Positions 37,431 through 46,067 of a DNA stretch of 64,000 bases are shown one piece after another. Where the stretch lies: the NCBI RefSeq assembly GCF_041080835.1, contig NZ_CP129683.1, forward strand, positions 930,001 through 994,000. The letters run 5' to 3'. The position numbers and the translations under genes were made by a program. The notes below the pieces were generated by a model. It did not search any database and was not told where the DNA came from. It was given only the letters and a program-made list of their open reading frames with translations. Positions within the stretch are counted from its first letter, which is position 1. Every line of letters starts with the position of its first letter. This stretch comes from Bifidobacterium sp. WK012_4_13. Its GTDB lineage: Bacteria > Actinomycetota > Actinomycetes > Actinomycetales > Bifidobacteriaceae.

Positions 37431-38120
37431 TTAGCGAGCGCGACTCACTTTTCGATCATCGAAGACCGACCGTCCAAGCCTTTCGGTGACTGTCGTCTCC
37501 ACGTCGGTCGAAAGGAGCGCATATGAATCATGGTCCCTCCACCTGCCGTTGATATACATGTATTCCCTATGCAGTCCCTCTCTGGGAATGCCCAGTTTCT
37601 CCACGATACGTTTCGAACGTTGGTTGGAAGGAAGAATATCGATTTCGAGACGGTGCAGACGGGGACCGTCGACAGCAGCGAAGGCCCAGTCTGCAAGCAT
37701 CGCAAGCGCGAGAGGTGCGAATCCAAGACCTGCATGGCCGCGGTCCATCCAGTATCCCACGGTCCCGGTCCGCATCGAGCCGTAGCAGATTGCTCCAAGA
37801 GATATCTGACCGACGATCCTGCCTTCGTATTCCACCATGAACACTATTTCCGAACCTGACTCTGCAAGTTCCCGCTCTCGGCGAACCCACTGCAGGAACG
37901 ATATCCCGCTTCCGTGCATGGGGTCTCCAGACTCCCATGGCTCAAGCCACTCGCGATTCCTGCTTCGCAGGGTGTTCCATTCGACATCATCCTCCTCTCG
38001 GACCGGACGAAGTCGAATTGCAGGCATGCCTTCGGGAGCATCGATTTCAATCGGGGTGCGGAAATGGCTGTTGTCGAAATGCGGCCTGAATGCATCCCTT
38101 AATGATTGGAAAACGGACAT
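37431..38120 (-). CDS. GNAT acetyltransferase, RimJ/RimL type
   Basis: 229 residues. IRLRPVREEDDVEWNTLRSRN opens the GNAT fold, with GQISLGAICYGSMRTGTVGYW and HRLEIDILPSNQRSKRIVEKLG, the acetyl-CoA binding region. It resembles the actinobacterial RimJ group that modifies protein N-termini or other amines; the substrate is unknown. The start at 38120 gives a normal-length protein and clears the divergent cyclo-ligase gene. It lies 62 bp upstream of the GlpR-like gene in the same direction, so they may be cotranscribed. Confidence 0.88.
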   Translation of the reverse strand: MSVFQSLRDAFRPHFDNSHFRTPIEIDAPEGMPAIRLRPVREEDDVEWNTLRSRNREWLEPWESGDPMHGSGISFLQWVRRERELAESGSEIVFMVEYEGRIVGQISLGAICYGSMRTGTVGYWMDRGHAGLGFAPLALAMLADWAFAAVDGPRLHRLEIDILPSNQRSKRIVEKLGIPREGLHREYMYINGRWRDHDSYALLSTDVETTVTERLGRSVFDDRKVSRAR

Positions 38121-38187
38121 GCCGCCATTATCGCACTTGTGGGCGGGAAACTGGCATATCACGCATAAGCGAGTCATACTGTGTGTC

Positions 38188-38808
38188 ATGGATGGCATAT
38201 CAGATCAGAAGGCGAAGCTACGCAGGGCGGTGCTGCATCGACGCCATGGGACTTCCCAGGAAATTCGTGATGCGTCCGGCAAGCGACTTGCCGACGCAGC
38301 CATCGATGCGGGGATCGTGCAGGCCAATGCGACAATCGCCTGCTTTGTCTCGATGGGCAGCGAGGTTCCCACCTCTGCGCTGCTCGACCACTTCCTTGAC
38401 ATCCACGCGCAGATACTCGTGCCTCGGTTGGGCAGCGGACTTGATATGGGATGGAGCCGTTACTCAGGTGCCGCAGGTCTGGTGGACATGGGCGGGCATC
38501 GCCCGGCGGAACCCACCGATAGGACACTCCCTGCGGATGCCCTCGCACAGGCATCCACCATCTTCGTTGCCGCCCTTGCCGTCGACCGGCTTGGCAATCG
38601 TCTGGGACGCGGAGCTGGCTGGTATGACAAGGCTCTGCGATACCGCAATCAGGAATCCCGAATCATCGCGATTTGCTGGCCCTGGGAATTTTCGGACAGG
38701 CCTGTCCCCCATTCATCATTCGATGTCAGGGTCGATGGCGTTCTCACTCCCAGGTCCTTCACGCCGATAGACAAGCTTCAAGACGCAAGACCGTACGCAG
38801 TGCAATAA
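38188..38808 (+). CDS. 5-formyltetrahydrofolate cyclo-ligase
   Basis: 206 residues. The enzyme converts 5-formyl-THF to methenyl-THF with ATP. DQKAKLRRAVLHRRHG is the N-terminal helix, FVAALAVDRLGNRLGRGAGWYDKAL is the ATP/substrate-binding signature, and DVRVDGVLTP follows. Divergent from the acetyltransferase gene with a 67-bp gap. The ribosome site is weak. In mycobacteria the homologue occupies the same neighbourhood. Confidence 0.94.
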   Translation: MDGISDQKAKLRRAVLHRRHGTSQEIRDASGKRLADAAIDAGIVQANATIACFVSMGSEVPTSALLDHFLDIHAQILVPRLGSGLDMGWSRYSGAAGLVDMGGHRPAEPTDRTLPADALAQASTIFVAALAVDRLGNRLGRGAGWYDKALRYRNQESRIIAICWPWEFSDRPVPHSSFDVRVDGVLTPRSFTPIDKLQDARPYAVQ

Positions 38809-38906
38809 TACGGTCTGGAGCATTCGGAAGGGATCATGCGTCCGGATGCAGTCGTCTATTATTGGTGCCTAGTCGTCGATGTCATGAGAATCAGTGGAGG
38901 AAGACC

Positions 38907-39110
38907 TTGCCTACCTATCATTACCGTTGCAGGAACTGTCAATACGATTTCACGGAGCAGCAGTCGTTCAACGACGATCCGATCACCGTCTGCCCTCGTT
39001 GCGGTGAGGCTCAGGTTAGAAAGATCTTCTCGGCAGTGCCCATCGAATTCAAGGGCCATGGCTTCTATCGGACCGATTCCTCGTCGCATTCAGGATCTTC
39101 CTCCAAGTGA
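38907..39110 (+). CDS. FmdB-family zinc ribbon protein
   Basis: 67 residues. PTYHYRCRNCQYDFTEQQSF and VCPRCGEAQVRKIFSA show the two CxxC pairs of the FmdB putative regulatory zinc ribbon, followed by a short Ser-rich tail. The start is TTG with GGAGGAAG six bases before, which fits the family N-terminus MPTYxYxC. The small protein is found beside cyclo-ligase and mscL in many actinobacteria. Function is unknown. Confidence 0.9.
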   Translation: MPTYHYRCRNCQYDFTEQQSFNDDPITVCPRCGEAQVRKIFSAVPIEFKGHGFYRTDSSSHSGSSSK

Positions 39111-39358
39111 TCTGCGTGCGATCTCGGTCCGCTCGCCGTTTCCAAGGCGACAGGGGACGGAATCCGAGATCGCGCCGACTCCATGCCGTGAGGCGGCGGT
39201 CCCCTGTGAAAGGCGCATGACAGGCGCTGGATCATTGCTGCCGGTCCATTCTTGTTGAATCATTGCTACGCGCATATGTTTCGACAATGCACGGCCACAT
39301 TCGACCACATTCTCGGAAAAAGCGTGCGCAGTGCCATACCAGTGTCCACAATGATGGC

Positions 39359-40123
39359 ATGTTCGATTTATTCCGCTCACATTCATATGGCTCCCGATGG
39401 CAATCTCGCTCTTCATACGATTCGCTCCAGCGAAGGCGTCTGCAGGCTCATCTCAGACATCTTCTGATAGTCCTGCTTTCAGGGCTGACCGTGTTCGCGG
39501 TCTGCCAGTCAATCGTCCAAGGCTTGCAACGTCAGATTCAGGTCGTCGTCGCGGCACGCAACGTCGCACGTGGGGCGACTCTTCGTGCAGAGGATCTCGG
39601 TATCGTGAAGGTCCCGGACTCTGCGATGACGCCTCACTTCATTCTCAGCATCGGGGCGGCGGAAGGCAGACAGTCGCAGACGGAATTGAAGACGGGGCAG
39701 CCACTCGTTGACGGTTCGATTAAGGATTCACCTGGCATCGCGTCCGGACGCACCTCGATTCAGATCAGACTCGCCAGCGTCCCCGCTCAGATCGCCACCG
39801 GCGATTCGGTAAGGCTTGTGTCCTCAGGCACATGTTCAAGCCGGTCTACAACCGAGGATGCACAGCATGAAGGCAACGATCTGAATGGGCTGGACGAATC
39901 CTCATCAAATGACGAGTCTAACTCGGTTTTAGAGCCACTCTGCGTATTGGCCGACGAAGCTCAGGTGCTTCAGATTGCAGAGAAATCAAATGAAACCTTG
40001 CTTAACTCAATAACATCGAATCGCGAGGAAGAGACGGCTGTAATATTTTGTGTATCTCCTGAGGAAGCAATGGCAATTCTTCGCCAGCAGGAGCAGGCTC
40101 CTATCCTTGCAGTAAGCGACTGA
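39359..40123 (+). CDS. SAF-domain (CpaB/RcpC-like) membrane protein
   Basis: 254 residues from this start. One membrane segment (about 36-55, LLIVLLSGLTVFAVCQSIV) is followed by a SAF domain: VVVAARNVARGATLRAEDLG, then LKTGQPLVDGSI. Such domains occur in pilus and flagellar assembly proteins and in actinobacterial proteins of unknown function beside fmdB and mscL. The start is uncertain; the frame extends to 39263 but the upstream residues look non-coding. The Asn/Ser/Asp-rich stretch at about 160-195 is a likely loop. Confidence 0.78.
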   Translation: MFDLFRSHSYGSRWQSRSSYDSLQRRRLQAHLRHLLIVLLSGLTVFAVCQSIVQGLQRQIQVVVAARNVARGATLRAEDLGIVKVPDSAMTPHFILSIGAAEGRQSQTELKTGQPLVDGSIKDSPGIASGRTSIQIRLASVPAQIATGDSVRLVSSGTCSSRSTTEDAQHEGNDLNGLDESSSNDESNSVLEPLCVLADEAQVLQIAEKSNETLLNSITSNREEETAVIFCVSPEEAMAILRQQEQAPILAVSD

Positions 40124-40192
40124 TGTAGACTCGGATGCGGAGCGAGAGGCCGGATAAGGCCGAACTTCGAAGAGATTAGTTAAGGAGCAGGA

Positions 40193-40696
40193 ATGTCATC
40201 ACTTTCAGAGAACGGGAAAAGAATGAGCTCAAAGACCATGCAGGCCACGCATCAGCTGGCCGCGCTCACCGACAAAGGGCCGATAGGTGGCTTCAAGAAA
40301 TTCATCTCTCGCGGCTCGATGATAGACATGGCAGTCGGTGTCGTCATGGGCGGCGCTGTCACCGCAGTCGTGAATGCAATCGTCAAATCGTTCATCACGC
40401 CTCTTATCGGCATGATCTTCGGCAAGCCGGATCTATCCAACCTTCTGACGATCACCTATAACAACGCGACGATCTCCTTCGGAGCCATCATCGGTGAAAT
40501 CATCAACTTCCTGATTGTGGCCATGGCAGTCTACTTCTGCATCATCCTGCCAATCAACAAGCTTCGCGACATGACCAGGGCCGTCGCAGGCGTTGAAGAG
40601 GCGAAGCCCGCCGAACCATCGCCGGAAGAGCAGTCGGTCGCATTGCTCCAGGAGATCCGCGATCAGCTCAGGCAGCAGAATGCCGATATGAAGTAA
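40193..40696 (+). CDS. mscL: Large-conductance mechanosensitive channel
   Basis: 167 residues. GGFKKFISRGSMIDMAVGVVMGGAVTAVVNAIVKSFITPLIG is TM1 with its N-terminal helix; a periplasmic loop and TM2 (FLIVAMAVYFCIILPINKL) follow, with a charged C-terminal helix (EEQSVALLQEIRDQL). MscL opens under membrane tension to release solutes. A 25-residue N-terminal extension is present. TAAGGAGC precedes the ATG. Confidence 0.97.
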   Translation: MSSLSENGKRMSSKTMQATHQLAALTDKGPIGGFKKFISRGSMIDMAVGVVMGGAVTAVVNAIVKSFITPLIGMIFGKPDLSNLLTITYNNATISFGAIIGEIINFLIVAMAVYFCIILPINKLRDMTRAVAGVEEAKPAEPSPEEQSVALLQEIRDQLRQQNADMK

Positions 40697-40912
40697 TCAT
40701 TCCTTCTCGGCGCTGAAGACTCCCCAGTGGGGAGGCAATTCGCCAAGGATGCGCGCATCATCATCCGCATCCTTGGCTTTTTTTGTCTGCATGTCTCCAG
40801 CCTCCAGCTTGACGCCATCTGCATCAAAGCGCTCGGTGCCCCTCAGCACGACCCGACGATGACGTCGCTTGGAACGTCCTGCAGCTTGGTCTCCCTCTGA
40901 CTCATCGTTCAT
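40697..40912 (-). CDS. Small conserved-looking charged protein
   Basis: 71 residues, not assigned to a named family. The N-terminal half is acidic then Arg-rich (RSKRRHRRVVLRG); the C-terminus is DARILGELPPHWGVF, and PPHWG-type tails occur in small actinobacterial proteins. It overlaps the stop of the 1215-residue gene by 4 bp (ATGA), so it is the third gene of the FHA operon and is translationally coupled. It ends back to back with mscL with no gap. Confidence 0.7.
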   Translation of the reverse strand: MNDESEGDQAAGRSKRRHRRVVLRGTERFDADGVKLEAGDMQTKKAKDADDDARILGELPPHWGVFSAEKE

Positions 40913-43900
40913 TCGCTGTCTCCATACACTTCTGCCAACTGGCTGACGATACGGTCGACTTCCTTATCGGGATTCACGAATGCGGCAACGCTCCATATGG
41001 TTATCACCGACCACCCAAGCATCTGCAGATTCTCATGTATGAAGCGATGACGCTGCCTCGTCGAACGGATCCGCATGTAATCCGCATTGTCCGTCAAAAC
41101 TGCGAGCGCGAAAGGCTTGCCCTTCACTCCGACGACAAGCGGAATGCGAGCGCCCTGATCGTGACCATAGTATTGGGCTACTTCAAGGCCACGCTTGCGA
41201 ATTCGCTCTGCCAGGTCGTCGAGCAGCATGTCCTGCGCCGAGGCTTCATGCTCGCCCGGCTCATGGGTCTCGGCCCCAAGATGCTCCGCCCATTGCAGCA
41301 CCACCTTCAGGAAGCGCGGACCAGGCTGATGAATTCGTTCATCTTCCATGTCTTCGGAGCCGAACGCAGAGATGATGTCAAGGTTTCTTGACGAGAGCGC
41401 CAGTGCATCAAGCAGCATGCCCTTGCCCGCCTCGCCTTCGAGTTCGCCGAATTGCTGCAGCAATCTTCCATGTGCGGTTTTCGCGAAACCGAATGAGATG
41501 ATCACGTCGCCAGATTGAGCTCCTGCGATTTCGTCAATCCCAATGATGCGAACATGACGAAGGAACTTGGCAAAGTTGGGATCCTTGATCGCGCAGGACT
41601 TCAGCTCAGCTCCCAGACGTGCACGGTGGGTGGGTGAGAGAGTCACGACCGTAAGCACATACGAAGCCGGAACGATCGTGAACGAACGCGCCCTGTGACG
41701 AAGTTCCGAAACGACGGCGTCAATCTCCTGCTGACTTGACTCCACCAGCCCAGTTGCCATGACCGGGACGCCCGTGGCCTCGATGCGTGTGTATCTGACG
41801 GAACCCTGTGCCGTTGGGCACACGCCATCGGGAGTCGACGAACCGTATCCCTGCGCCCTGAGGAAGATCGACACGTCTTGCGGTCTGCGATCCGGAGTGC
41901 TTGCAATGTTGACGCATGGGAGCACAGAGATCAGCCGTCTGACGGAATTCGACGTGACCGTCTCGCGGTGGGCAAGCACGACGATCTGTCTTGCACGCTT
42001 CGCAATGCTGAGCAACTCGATCGACGGCATATGCGCCGCGGCATCGACGATTGCGATGTCGGCAAGCTGGTCGGTGCCGGTCAATGCGGCCAAGGTCGCC
42101 GGTGTGGCGACGAAGACAGGCTTTGCGGCAGCGATCAGCCGCGGGAAGTCTCTATGCAGAAGGTCTATGCCGACGCGCTGATGGCCAGAAAGCCTTGTAT
42201 GAAGCTGATTGGCCTCTTGTGTATGAGCAAAGAGCAGTTCTGAAAGTCGTTTGGTGAGCTCCTGATTCAGCATCGCTCCCACGCTGCGAACATGCTCGGT
42301 GTCAATCTGCACAAAACGATCGGAAGCGTTTGACAGCGCCGATCCATCTTGATTCGAAATCATCTCCGAAGATCGAACGATATCCTCGAACACCGTTGTC
42401 CACCATGCCAGCTGCAGTTCAGCCCGGACAGCCTTCGAGGCAATGCGCCTTGCGTGCAGGTCGTGCACCAGTCCTCCCAGACCGACCTTGTCGAAGTCCT
42501 CTTCAAGGCGGAAGCGTTCCGGCAGCGTCTCCAGGGCAAGATGGTCGTTGAACAGTGCCTTCAGTCGTTCCTCAAGATTATTCAAGGTCACCGATTCAAG
42601 CTCGGCACCCTGGGGCGTGGTGGCAAGAACCGTATTCAGTGCGGTCAGATCGTTCGAAAGCGAATCCTGCGTCTCCACGATTTGGTCAAGCCGCGAAGGC
42701 AATACGGGCCAGCCGCCATGAGGGACAAAGATGCGCCACTGCTCTGACTGCCTTGCGACGACCAACAGTGCGTCATGGAGGTTGTCCACCTGAGCTCCCA
42801 CGCGAAGCAGGCCCTTGGCCTCCTTTGCATGTCTTCTGCGTTCCCAGAAGCCCATCGAGGTTCCGTTCGACTTGCGCTCCGCCTTTGACTTGGTGGCCTC
42901 GATCATGGAGGCGATGTCCCGTTCGAAGATCTCGGGCTGGAAGATGTCGAGAACCCTGCGAAGATTCTTGAGAACGGTGACCTGACTCTCCCAGTCATGA
43001 GCCGTCGCAGGAACGGGGAATCCACAGGTCTGCACGGTGTTGGCCACCTGCTGGCGAATTGCAGGCAACGTTCTTTCAAGGAGTCTGACCACTCGCTGAT
43101 ACGCATCCACCGCATCGTTCTCAGAACTGATGGAAGCCTTGTACCACACCGTATCGTCAGGGCCGATGGTGAATTCACCGATGTCTGCGGCACGCTCGAG
43201 AAGAGACGCCCACTTGTCGATATGAGGACCGATTGCACGCGCCGCGTTGATGTCAAGACGCACTCGGGTTGTCGGATGCGTCGGCAACGCTGCAATATGC
43301 GCAAGGTTCTGAATCGTCTGATAGGCGGAAACGCCCCAACGCTCATTCACGCCATGCAAATCGCCCAGATAGCGCGTCAGACGCGAACGCACGCCGACCA
43401 GCTCGTCGGCGAGCTGGTTGAAATGCGATCCAGCCGTGCCCTGCTGATACCCGACTGCGTCGATGAGCTGCCGATCGATCTGCGTGTTGGTGGAGCCATC
43501 GGCAACGTCGAGCATCACATCTTCCATGTCGTTGGCTCGCATGACCTGCGAGAATCTGCGCTTCTGCTCGGCAACGCTGGGGACATAGAGCACCGTACGG
43601 CCATTCATGATGCAGCGGGAGGCGACCGCTGCGGCGTGCAGGGCGGTGTTCTTGTCGGAGCTTTCATTCATGAAGATGGAGCGTCCAGATGCCACCATGT
43701 GCGCCGCGAAGCGGACATGGTTGTCGACATCAGCGATTTCAAGCTCGTCATGAGGATCCGCATCGAACGGACTGAAATCAGCCATCGGCTGATTCTTCAG
43801 CAATTCGACGGCATCGTGGTCACCTGCGATCGCATCGAGAATGGCATTCCCCGAAGCCCCGCGGGACAGCTCGTCGATTATATTCTGGCTTTCGTTCAGC

Positions 43901-44556
43901 AGAAGCGTGGAAGGCTCCACAAGACATCCAAGAATGATCTCATGGTCAATCGTGAAATCGGCGATCTCACCATTGGTTTCCGTTTCGATCAGGTTGAACA
44001 AGGCGCTGGTCTCTGCGGTTCCACCTTGGAAATTTGCCTCGCTGAACAACCGTTTGGCATTGAGGTCGACGCCATGGTCTCTCAGTGCCGAAATCAATGC
44101 GGCATTCATCTCGACCGGACCGGTGAGTCGGATCGTCATTTTCGGACGAGCGCCCTGTGGGGCTTCGATCGTGACCGGATACAGCAGAACCGGCATGGAG
44201 CTTCCAAGCCATGTGGCGACGCCCACTACCATGGAGAGCTCGGCACACCCACTCAGCCGATTCTTCGCAGTCTGGTCTTCGATCACCCGGCCCATGCGCT
44301 TAATTGCAGCACGAAGCACCCCATTGTCGCGGAAGAGCGAGTCCAGATGCGTCTGCCCGCCAGCGAAGAGCTGTGCGATGCCGGATGGATGAGCATGCGT
44401 AAGCTCCAACCGCGCTGCCAACTGGGTGATGTCCTCCAGAGGCGTCTGTCCGACCTTGCTCTGATACTCCCGTCTCCACGCGCGAAGCGAATCGAGAACA
44501 TTCGTCTCTCTTCCACGCGTTTCATGTTCGGATACATTGGCCGATTCTTCACTCAT
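40909..44556 (-). CDS. DUF4011-type helicase/nuclease-like protein with eroded catalytic motifs
   Basis: 1215 residues. Overall layout follows large bacterial proteins with an N-terminal DUF4011 region, an SF1 helicase core and a C-terminal Vsr-like (MTES_1575) nuclease domain. At the Walker A position (about 296-304) the sequence is MNESSDKNT rather than GPPGTGKS. At Walker B (834-843) it is IAIVDAAAHM instead of xxFDEAxQ. The later motif SGDVIISFGFAKTAHGRLLQQFG (about 1014) is kept. The nuclease-like tail (1138-1215) keeps RHRFIHENLQMLGW and IWSVAAF but lacks the acidic residues. It is probably a non-catalytic scaffold. Coupled to the small gene downstream and 6 bp from the FHA gene upstream. 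Confidence 0.75.
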   Translation of the reverse strand: MSEESANVSEHETRGRETNVLDSLRAWRREYQSKVGQTPLEDITQLAARLELTHAHPSGIAQLFAGGQTHLDSLFRDNGVLRAAIKRMGRVIEDQTAKNRLSGCAELSMVVGVATWLGSSMPVLLYPVTIEAPQGARPKMTIRLTGPVEMNAALISALRDHGVDLNAKRLFSEANFQGGTAETSALFNLIETETNGEIADFTIDHEIILGCLVEPSTLLLNESQNIIDELSRGASGNAILDAIAGDHDAVELLKNQPMADFSPFDADPHDELEIADVDNHVRFAAHMVASGRSIFMNESSDKNTALHAAAVASRCIMNGRTVLYVPSVAEQKRRFSQVMRANDMEDVMLDVADGSTNTQIDRQLIDAVGYQQGTAGSHFNQLADELVGVRSRLTRYLGDLHGVNERWGVSAYQTIQNLAHIAALPTHPTTRVRLDINAARAIGPHIDKWASLLERAADIGEFTIGPDDTVWYKASISSENDAVDAYQRVVRLLERTLPAIRQQVANTVQTCGFPVPATAHDWESQVTVLKNLRRVLDIFQPEIFERDIASMIEATKSKAERKSNGTSMGFWERRRHAKEAKGLLRVGAQVDNLHDALLVVARQSEQWRIFVPHGGWPVLPSRLDQIVETQDSLSNDLTALNTVLATTPQGAELESVTLNNLEERLKALFNDHLALETLPERFRLEEDFDKVGLGGLVHDLHARRIASKAVRAELQLAWWTTVFEDIVRSSEMISNQDGSALSNASDRFVQIDTEHVRSVGAMLNQELTKRLSELLFAHTQEANQLHTRLSGHQRVGIDLLHRDFPRLIAAAKPVFVATPATLAALTGTDQLADIAIVDAAAHMPSIELLSIAKRARQIVVLAHRETVTSNSVRRLISVLPCVNIASTPDRRPQDVSIFLRAQGYGSSTPDGVCPTAQGSVRYTRIEATGVPVMATGLVESSQQEIDAVVSELRHRARSFTIVPASYVLTVVTLSPTHRARLGAELKSCAIKDPNFAKFLRHVRIIGIDEIAGAQSGDVIISFGFAKTAHGRLLQQFGELEGEAGKGMLLDALALSSRNLDIISAFGSEDMEDERIHQPGPRFLKVVLQWAEHLGAETHEPGEHEASAQDMLLDDLAERIRKRGLEVAQYYGHDQGARIPLVVGVKGKPFALAVLTDNADYMRIRSTRQRHRFIHENLQMLGWSVITIWSVAAFVNPDKEVDRIVSQLAEVYGDSE

Positions 44557-44562
44557 TGTTGC

Positions 44563-45951
44563 TCACTTCCGCGTTGCCTCGAGATACTCCTGATAGCCTG
44601 TGTTGGATTGGAGCGCGACATCTACATCATGGTTGCCCTGCGCGGCCAGCCATGTATAGAGATCGTCATACAAAGACGTATTCATGGCGAGGAAGGGCAG
44701 CAATTCGGAATGCCTCGCCATGTCGAACTGCTTCGTGAAATCATGGCTCGTGCGCGCATCGTCCGATGTGAAGCCGTCTACCTCTACGATGTGCTGCTTC
44801 TTCGAAAATTCTCCCTTGGAGACCTTTTCGAACACAGAACCAGGCTCGAATACCGGTTTGAACGCACCTTCGTTTGATTCTGGCTGGCCGTCCCGTGCGG
44901 TCCCATCAGTCTGGGAGACCCGCTGCGCGTCGTCATCGAGTTGCGCCGAAGCCAAGGGGGTGAACACGGTCTGCGACGATGCGTCCCCAGACGATGCACC
45001 CTCTCCGTGGCTGACAGACGAAGCACCCGTGGCAATATGCCCCGTATCGCCTTCAGGGTTCCTCTGCATCTCTTCGCCAGGACTTTTCTGAGCGTCATCC
45101 TCGATATGCAGAGCATCGGAAAGCGCATCCTCGAACAGATCGCGCTGTCCGGATTCATCGCTCTCTCCCGGAGCGACCGATGCCGGGTCCTTGGCGGATT
45201 GCCGTGCTTCGACAGCCTTCTCAGTCTTTTCGGCACTTTCAGCATTCGCGGAATCCACGGCGCTGCGATCGACTTGCGATGCGTCAGTTCCAGATGCGTC
45301 AGTCACAGATGCGTCCGCAACCTTCGATTCACGACGCTCGGGTTCGGCACCGTCGCGGTCGTGGGCATTCGCCTCGCCAAGCACCGCGTCATGCAATTGG
45401 GTTATTCTGCTGCGAACGGAACTCGCGTCGAACGCGCTCGTCGGCTCACCAGCGCGCAAGTCAAGAATGTCATCAACCGACATGTCTGCGGCATCCGGTT
45501 CCACCGGTCCGTTATCACTGGCATATGAGAAAAGATCCGAGACATCGCCGGACCTTCGGCCCTTGGGATCGTGCTGTGGCTGAATGTCCTGACGCTTGAA
45601 CGTTGCAGGGACATCGCCGAACTGGAGCGTCATCTCATTTCGTGGAAGCGGAAAGTCCTGATCGAGCGGAACGCGGACGAGTCCTCCGTCAGCTCGAACG
45701 ATATATGTGCCGTTCGTTGAATGCAGGTCCCTGATGGTGGCGGAGCCTGAAGCGGCCACGACAAAGACGGCATGCCTCTTTGACATGGAACGGGTCTCGT
45801 CGGGAACATCAAGGCGGGTCTTCCCCTCATCTGGAAGAGGTCGTAGCGGTTTGCGGCCAATTTCAATGCTTTCGCCCGAGTTCACAATCACGTCAGCCAT
45901 ATTCTTGACGCTGACGATCCATTGATGAGTCGGTCGCTGTTCAACACTCAC
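44563..45951 (-). CDS. FHA-domain protein
   Basis: 462 residues. An N-terminal FHA domain (about 8-110) has ESIEIGRKP, RSMSKRHAVFVV and IRDLHSTNGTYIV: the Gly-Arg, Ser-x-x-His and Asn-Gly residues that bind phosphothreonine are all present. Residues 120-390 are acidic and disordered with alternating Ser, Asp, Ala and Glu. A short conserved-looking tail (about 395-462) ends DLYTWLAAQGNHDVDVALQ and YQEYLEATRK. The start is GTG with AAGGAGG nine bases upstream. It is the first gene of an operon with the helicase-like protein, so it likely recruits it in a phosphorylation-dependent way (inference). Confidence 0.9.
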   Translation of the reverse strand: MSVEQRPTHQWIVSVKNMADVIVNSGESIEIGRKPLRPLPDEGKTRLDVPDETRSMSKRHAVFVVAASGSATIRDLHSTNGTYIVRADGGLVRVPLDQDFPLPRNEMTLQFGDVPATFKRQDIQPQHDPKGRRSGDVSDLFSYASDNGPVEPDAADMSVDDILDLRAGEPTSAFDASSVRSRITQLHDAVLGEANAHDRDGAEPERRESKVADASVTDASGTDASQVDRSAVDSANAESAEKTEKAVEARQSAKDPASVAPGESDESGQRDLFEDALSDALHIEDDAQKSPGEEMQRNPEGDTGHIATGASSVSHGEGASSGDASSQTVFTPLASAQLDDDAQRVSQTDGTARDGQPESNEGAFKPVFEPGSVFEKVSKGEFSKKQHIVEVDGFTSDDARTSHDFTKQFDMARHSELLPFLAMNTSLYDDLYTWLAAQGNHDVDVALQSNTGYQEYLEATRK

Positions 45952-46067
45952 GACTGTCGTCCTCCTTACGATAAAGCCCGTATCACATGCCCATAAGCCA
46001 TGGTTACCCATCCATTGTGTCATGAATGGGCAATAAAAACTTACAAACTACCGCGATTCTCTCACAA

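Noticed and set aside
42997..44877. 626-residue plus-strand open frame
   Set aside because: Antisense to the helicase-like and FHA genes. Both of those have ribosome sites and family motifs; this frame has none.
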